Below, one piece after another: positions 51,416-52,127 of a stretch of DNA of 52,127 bases. The stretch is taken from the NCBI GenBank assembly GCA_018716975.1, contig DVJE01000035.1, positions 1 to 52,127 of the forward strand, in the 5' to 3' direction. Position numbers and translations under genes: made by a program. Position 1 is the first letter of the stretch. Each line of letters starts with the position of its first letter. The notes beneath the pieces were generated by a model. The model ran no database searches, was not told the DNA's origin, and worked only from the letters and a program-made list of their open reading frames with translations. The DNA is from Candidatus Gallacutalibacter stercoravium (lineage in GTDB: Bacteria; Bacillota; Clostridia; Oscillospirales; Acutalibacteraceae).

Positions 51416-51769
51416 TTAGATATTTTTTATGGCCTCTACCGCCATTTGATATGAAGCGGAAATTTGCGGCATCAAAGAGCAGGCGCTTGCCCAGTCGCCC
51501 GCCCGTAGCAGCTGTACCTGTTGTGTTAGTAAATCAAATAATGCCGTCATTGAAAGGTTTCCGCATATACCTTTTAGGGTATGGGAAGCGGCCATTGCCT
51601 GTTTCTGATCTCCGGCTGAAACGGCATGTAAAAGGGTGCGATAATTGGAATCTTCTAAAAACCGTTTTAAAAAGCGCGTCAGCAGTGCTTCGTTCCCCAT
51701 AAAACGTTCCAAACCGTCGTTTATATTGATTCCTGCGGCACTTAAAGTCTCTTTGGTTTGTGGCTGCAT
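51416..51769 (-). CDS. Stand-alone histidine phosphotransfer (HPt) protein
   Basis: 117 residues, four-helix HPt domain. The phosphorylatable His lies in AASHTLKGICGNLSM, the standard HxxKG motif. HPt proteins pass phosphate between hybrid kinases and response regulators. Neither partner is encoded nearby. ATG 51769 follows GAGGAG at some distance. Ends 100 bases from the shared terminator with ispE. Confidence 0.88.
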   Translation of the reverse strand: MQPQTKETLSAAGININDGLERFMGNEALLTRFLKRFLEDSNYRTLLHAVSAGDQKQAMAASHTLKGICGNLSMTALFDLLTQQVQLLRAGDWASACSLMPQISASYQMAVEAIKNI

Positions 51770-51969
51770 TTTATATTCATCTCCTCATTTTTAATTTTTT
51801 GCAGGCTTCGCAATCAAAGAGTACAAAGCTTGTATCTCTTTCTATGGTAAGCCTTGCAACAGTTGTATAAAACAAGAGTAGTATTGGCGCGATGACGAAA
51901 GACTAAAAAAGAATAAGGTGGCATATTTTGGTGCCTGCTTTGGAATGGATCAATGAAAGGAAGGGAAAA

Positions 51970-52127
51970 ATGGAAATCGAAAGAAAATTTTTAATTGATG
52001 ATTTTCCAACGCATTTGCCGCTGTTGGAAAAAGCGGTAACCCAACAAGGGTATTTGTGCACCAAACCGGTGGTGCGCATTCGTAAAAAGCAAGTGCAGGG
52101 CAAAGACGATACTTTTGTATTGTGCTT
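51970..52127 (+). CDS. CYTH-domain protein, N-terminal part (cut by window end)
   Basis: 52 codons visible, open at the window edge. MEIERKFLIDD is the ExExK-type start of CYTH/triphosphate tunnel enzymes (inorganic triphosphatases, class IV adenylate cyclases), and VVRIRKKQ begins the next strand with basic tunnel residues. GAAAGGAAGGG precedes ATG 51970. Which reaction it catalyses cannot be seen. Confidence 0.85.
   Translation, partial: MEIERKFLIDDFPTHLPLLEKAVTQQGYLCTKPVVRIRKKQVQGKDDTFVLC

Overview
The window reads as a chromosomal segment of an anaerobic member of the Bacillota, most likely class Clostridia and probably a gut commensal (Oscillospiraceae-like; the family is inference). 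The signs are a PolC-type replicase, a short HisG paired with HisZ, a V-type ATPase operon in clostridial style, strong GGAGG ribosome sites with several TTG starts, and a fucose-utilisation operon. No tRNA, rRNA, CRISPR array or intact insertion sequence was seen. Both window ends cut genes.

Positions 1-5412 are visibly more A+T-rich than the rest and look horizontally acquired. They hold the end of a radical SAM-like gene, a large PD-(D/E)XK nuclease, a ferredoxin-like protein fused to a second nuclease-like core, a DNA methyltransferase with an N-terminal MerR/excisionase helix-turn-helix, and a second, circularly permuted DNA methyltransferase. This resembles an asymmetric-site (type IIS-like) restriction-modification cassette with unexpected iron-sulfur components, and it is the best candidate for an undescribed system here. 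It abuts a radical SAM/SPASM gene that lacks its N-terminal half (5413-6195), probably the insertion scar.

From 6355 to 17178 (+) runs the housekeeping cluster pyrH-frr-uppS-cdsA-dxr-rseP-ispG-polC (UMP kinase, ribosome recycling, undecaprenyl, phospholipid and MEP-isoprenoid synthesis, site-2 protease, replicase). From 17186 to 23595 (+) a histidine operon, hisZGDCBAIE, lies behind a near-consensus promoter; hisH and hisF are absent from it. A flavodoxin-like gene, a decayed nucleotidyltransferase pseudogene, and a divergent zinc/cadmium efflux cluster (ArsR/SmtB-type sensor, HMA protein, P1B ATPase; - strand) follow. A sugar-phosphate isomerase-like gene (+), a GNAT acetyltransferase (-) and a GH31-GH29-fucA-fucI operon (-, fucosylated-glycan use) come next.

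An HD-domain protein (+) separates these from the nine-gene V-type ATPase operon (-, order G/H-C-I-K-F-E-A-B-D) with its own promoter at 45261-45289, and from the ACT-domain/UPF0210 pair (-). The last part (+) carries a PHP-type histidinol-phosphatase-like gene that could complete one step of the his operon's pathway, an Lrp/AsnC regulator overlapping an aminotransferase, ispE, an orphan HPt protein (-), and the start of a CYTH-domain protein. Two intergenic gaps (34.8-35.5 kb and 47.0-47.8 kb) share an exact 26-bp element containing an extended -10 promoter motif.
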